Positions 7,601 through 7,956 of a stretch of 7,956 bases of DNA are shown piece by piece. The stretch spans positions 1 through 7,956 of the forward strand of contig CAYJPK010000090.1 in assembly GCA_964372035.1 (NCBI GenBank), given 5' to 3'. Every line of letters begins with the position of its first letter. The first letter of the stretch is position 1. The position numbers and the translations under genes were made by a program. This DNA comes from CAYJPK01 sp964372035 (GTDB taxonomy: Bacteria > Desulfobacterota > Desulfovibrionia > Desulfovibrionales > Desulfovibrionaceae). The notes under the pieces are model-generated. The model did no database searches and was not told where the DNA came from. It saw nothing but the letters and a program-made list of their open reading frames with translations.

Positions 7601-7956
7601 AATAGTTGAAGCATGACCTCTACGCTCAAGTTCAGAATAGATAAATGGCTTAAATAACTCTAAAGCCATTTTCTTTGGTAAACCGCATTGGTGAAGTTTT
7701 AATTTCGGACCAACAACGATAACTGAACGACCAGAGTAGTCAACACGTTTACCAAGTAAGTTCTGACGAAAACGACCTTGCTTACCCTTAATCATATCTG
7801 ATAAAGATTTAAGCGGACGACCGTTAGTACCTGTAATTGCACGACCACGACGACCATTATCAAATAACGCATCAACAGCTTCTTGAAGCATACGTTTTTC
7901 GTTACGGATAATGATTTCAGGTGCGCCAAGCTCCATAAGTCTTTTTAAACGATTGT
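4637..7956 (-). CDS. rpoC: RNA polymerase beta' subunit, C-terminal ~1105 residues (partial)
   Basis: This is the catalytic beta' subunit of RNA polymerase. The frame is open to the window edge. NRLKRL precedes the first in-window ATG (7936), which is internal, so about 300 N-terminal residues (first zinc ribbon, most of the clamp, lid) lie outside. Counting from the first whole codon (7954), the Mg-binding NADFDGD is at 182-188. The F-loop region (SGARG, [12 protein letters not shown]) is at about 441-463, and the bridge helix around [20 protein letters not shown] at 490-509. Cys527, Cys601, Cys608 and Cys611 form the second zinc site. The trigger-loop start [13 protein letters not shown] is at 640-652. 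The SI3 insertion follows (about 660-840), then the conserved [11 protein letters not shown] (844-854) and [10 protein letters not shown] (1061-1070). The SI3 type points to Proteobacteria. The stop is TAG at 4639-4637, followed by a strong terminator. No frameshift or missing catalytic residue is seen. Confidence 0.99.
   Translation of the reverse strand, partial: [1105 protein letters not shown]

Noticed and set aside
1..7956. Defence system, mobile element, CRISPR array or tRNA
   Set aside because: I saw no transposase, integrase, nuclease-toxin pair, spaced direct repeats or tRNA-like cloverleaf. All genes but one are recognised core functions.

Overview
The window is AT-rich (about 35-40% G+C in lines sampled by eye) bacterial chromosome. 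Every real gene lies on the minus strand, so transcription runs from high to low coordinates. The large RpoC fragment carries the proteobacterial SI3 insertion, and its C-terminal end resembles Desulfovibrio RpoC as I remember it. The RluA-family enzyme, with its N-terminal S4 domain, fits the same group. An AT-rich, possibly host-associated relative of the Desulfovibrionales (Lawsonia-like base composition) is my best guess, at roughly 50% confidence. I have no database support for it.

Layout, in the direction of transcription. (1) 7956-4637: rpoC, beta' subunit of RNA polymerase, cut by the window edge so that about 300 N-terminal residues are missing. (2) 4614-4586: a strong intrinsic terminator that closes the rpoC operon. 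(3) 4560-4434: an intergenic promoter and a leader of about 90 nt. (4) 4433-99: a compact five-gene cluster. It encodes an unrecognised membrane-anchored coiled-coil protein, CobU (cobinamide kinase/guanylyltransferase), an OB-fold plus HD-domain protein of the YhaM exoribonuclease family, thymidylate kinase (tmk), and an RluA-family pseudouridine synthase. (5) 98-1: about 100 nt of AT-rich sequence with no gene and no convincing terminator.

The five downstream genes are separated by 11 and 9 nt and then overlap by 25 and 4 nt. They are therefore very probably one transcript with translational coupling. Their functions are mixed: RNA turnover, RNA modification, dTTP synthesis and cobamide assembly. 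The cluster looks like a housekeeping operon rather than a dedicated system.

I found no mobile element, CRISPR array, tRNA, rRNA or defence system. Most of the window is ordinary core genome. The least explained element is the 398-residue anchored coiled-coil protein at the head of the cluster. Secondary points are the start-codon choices, the operator-like dyad in the promoter, and the long A-tracts in cobU.
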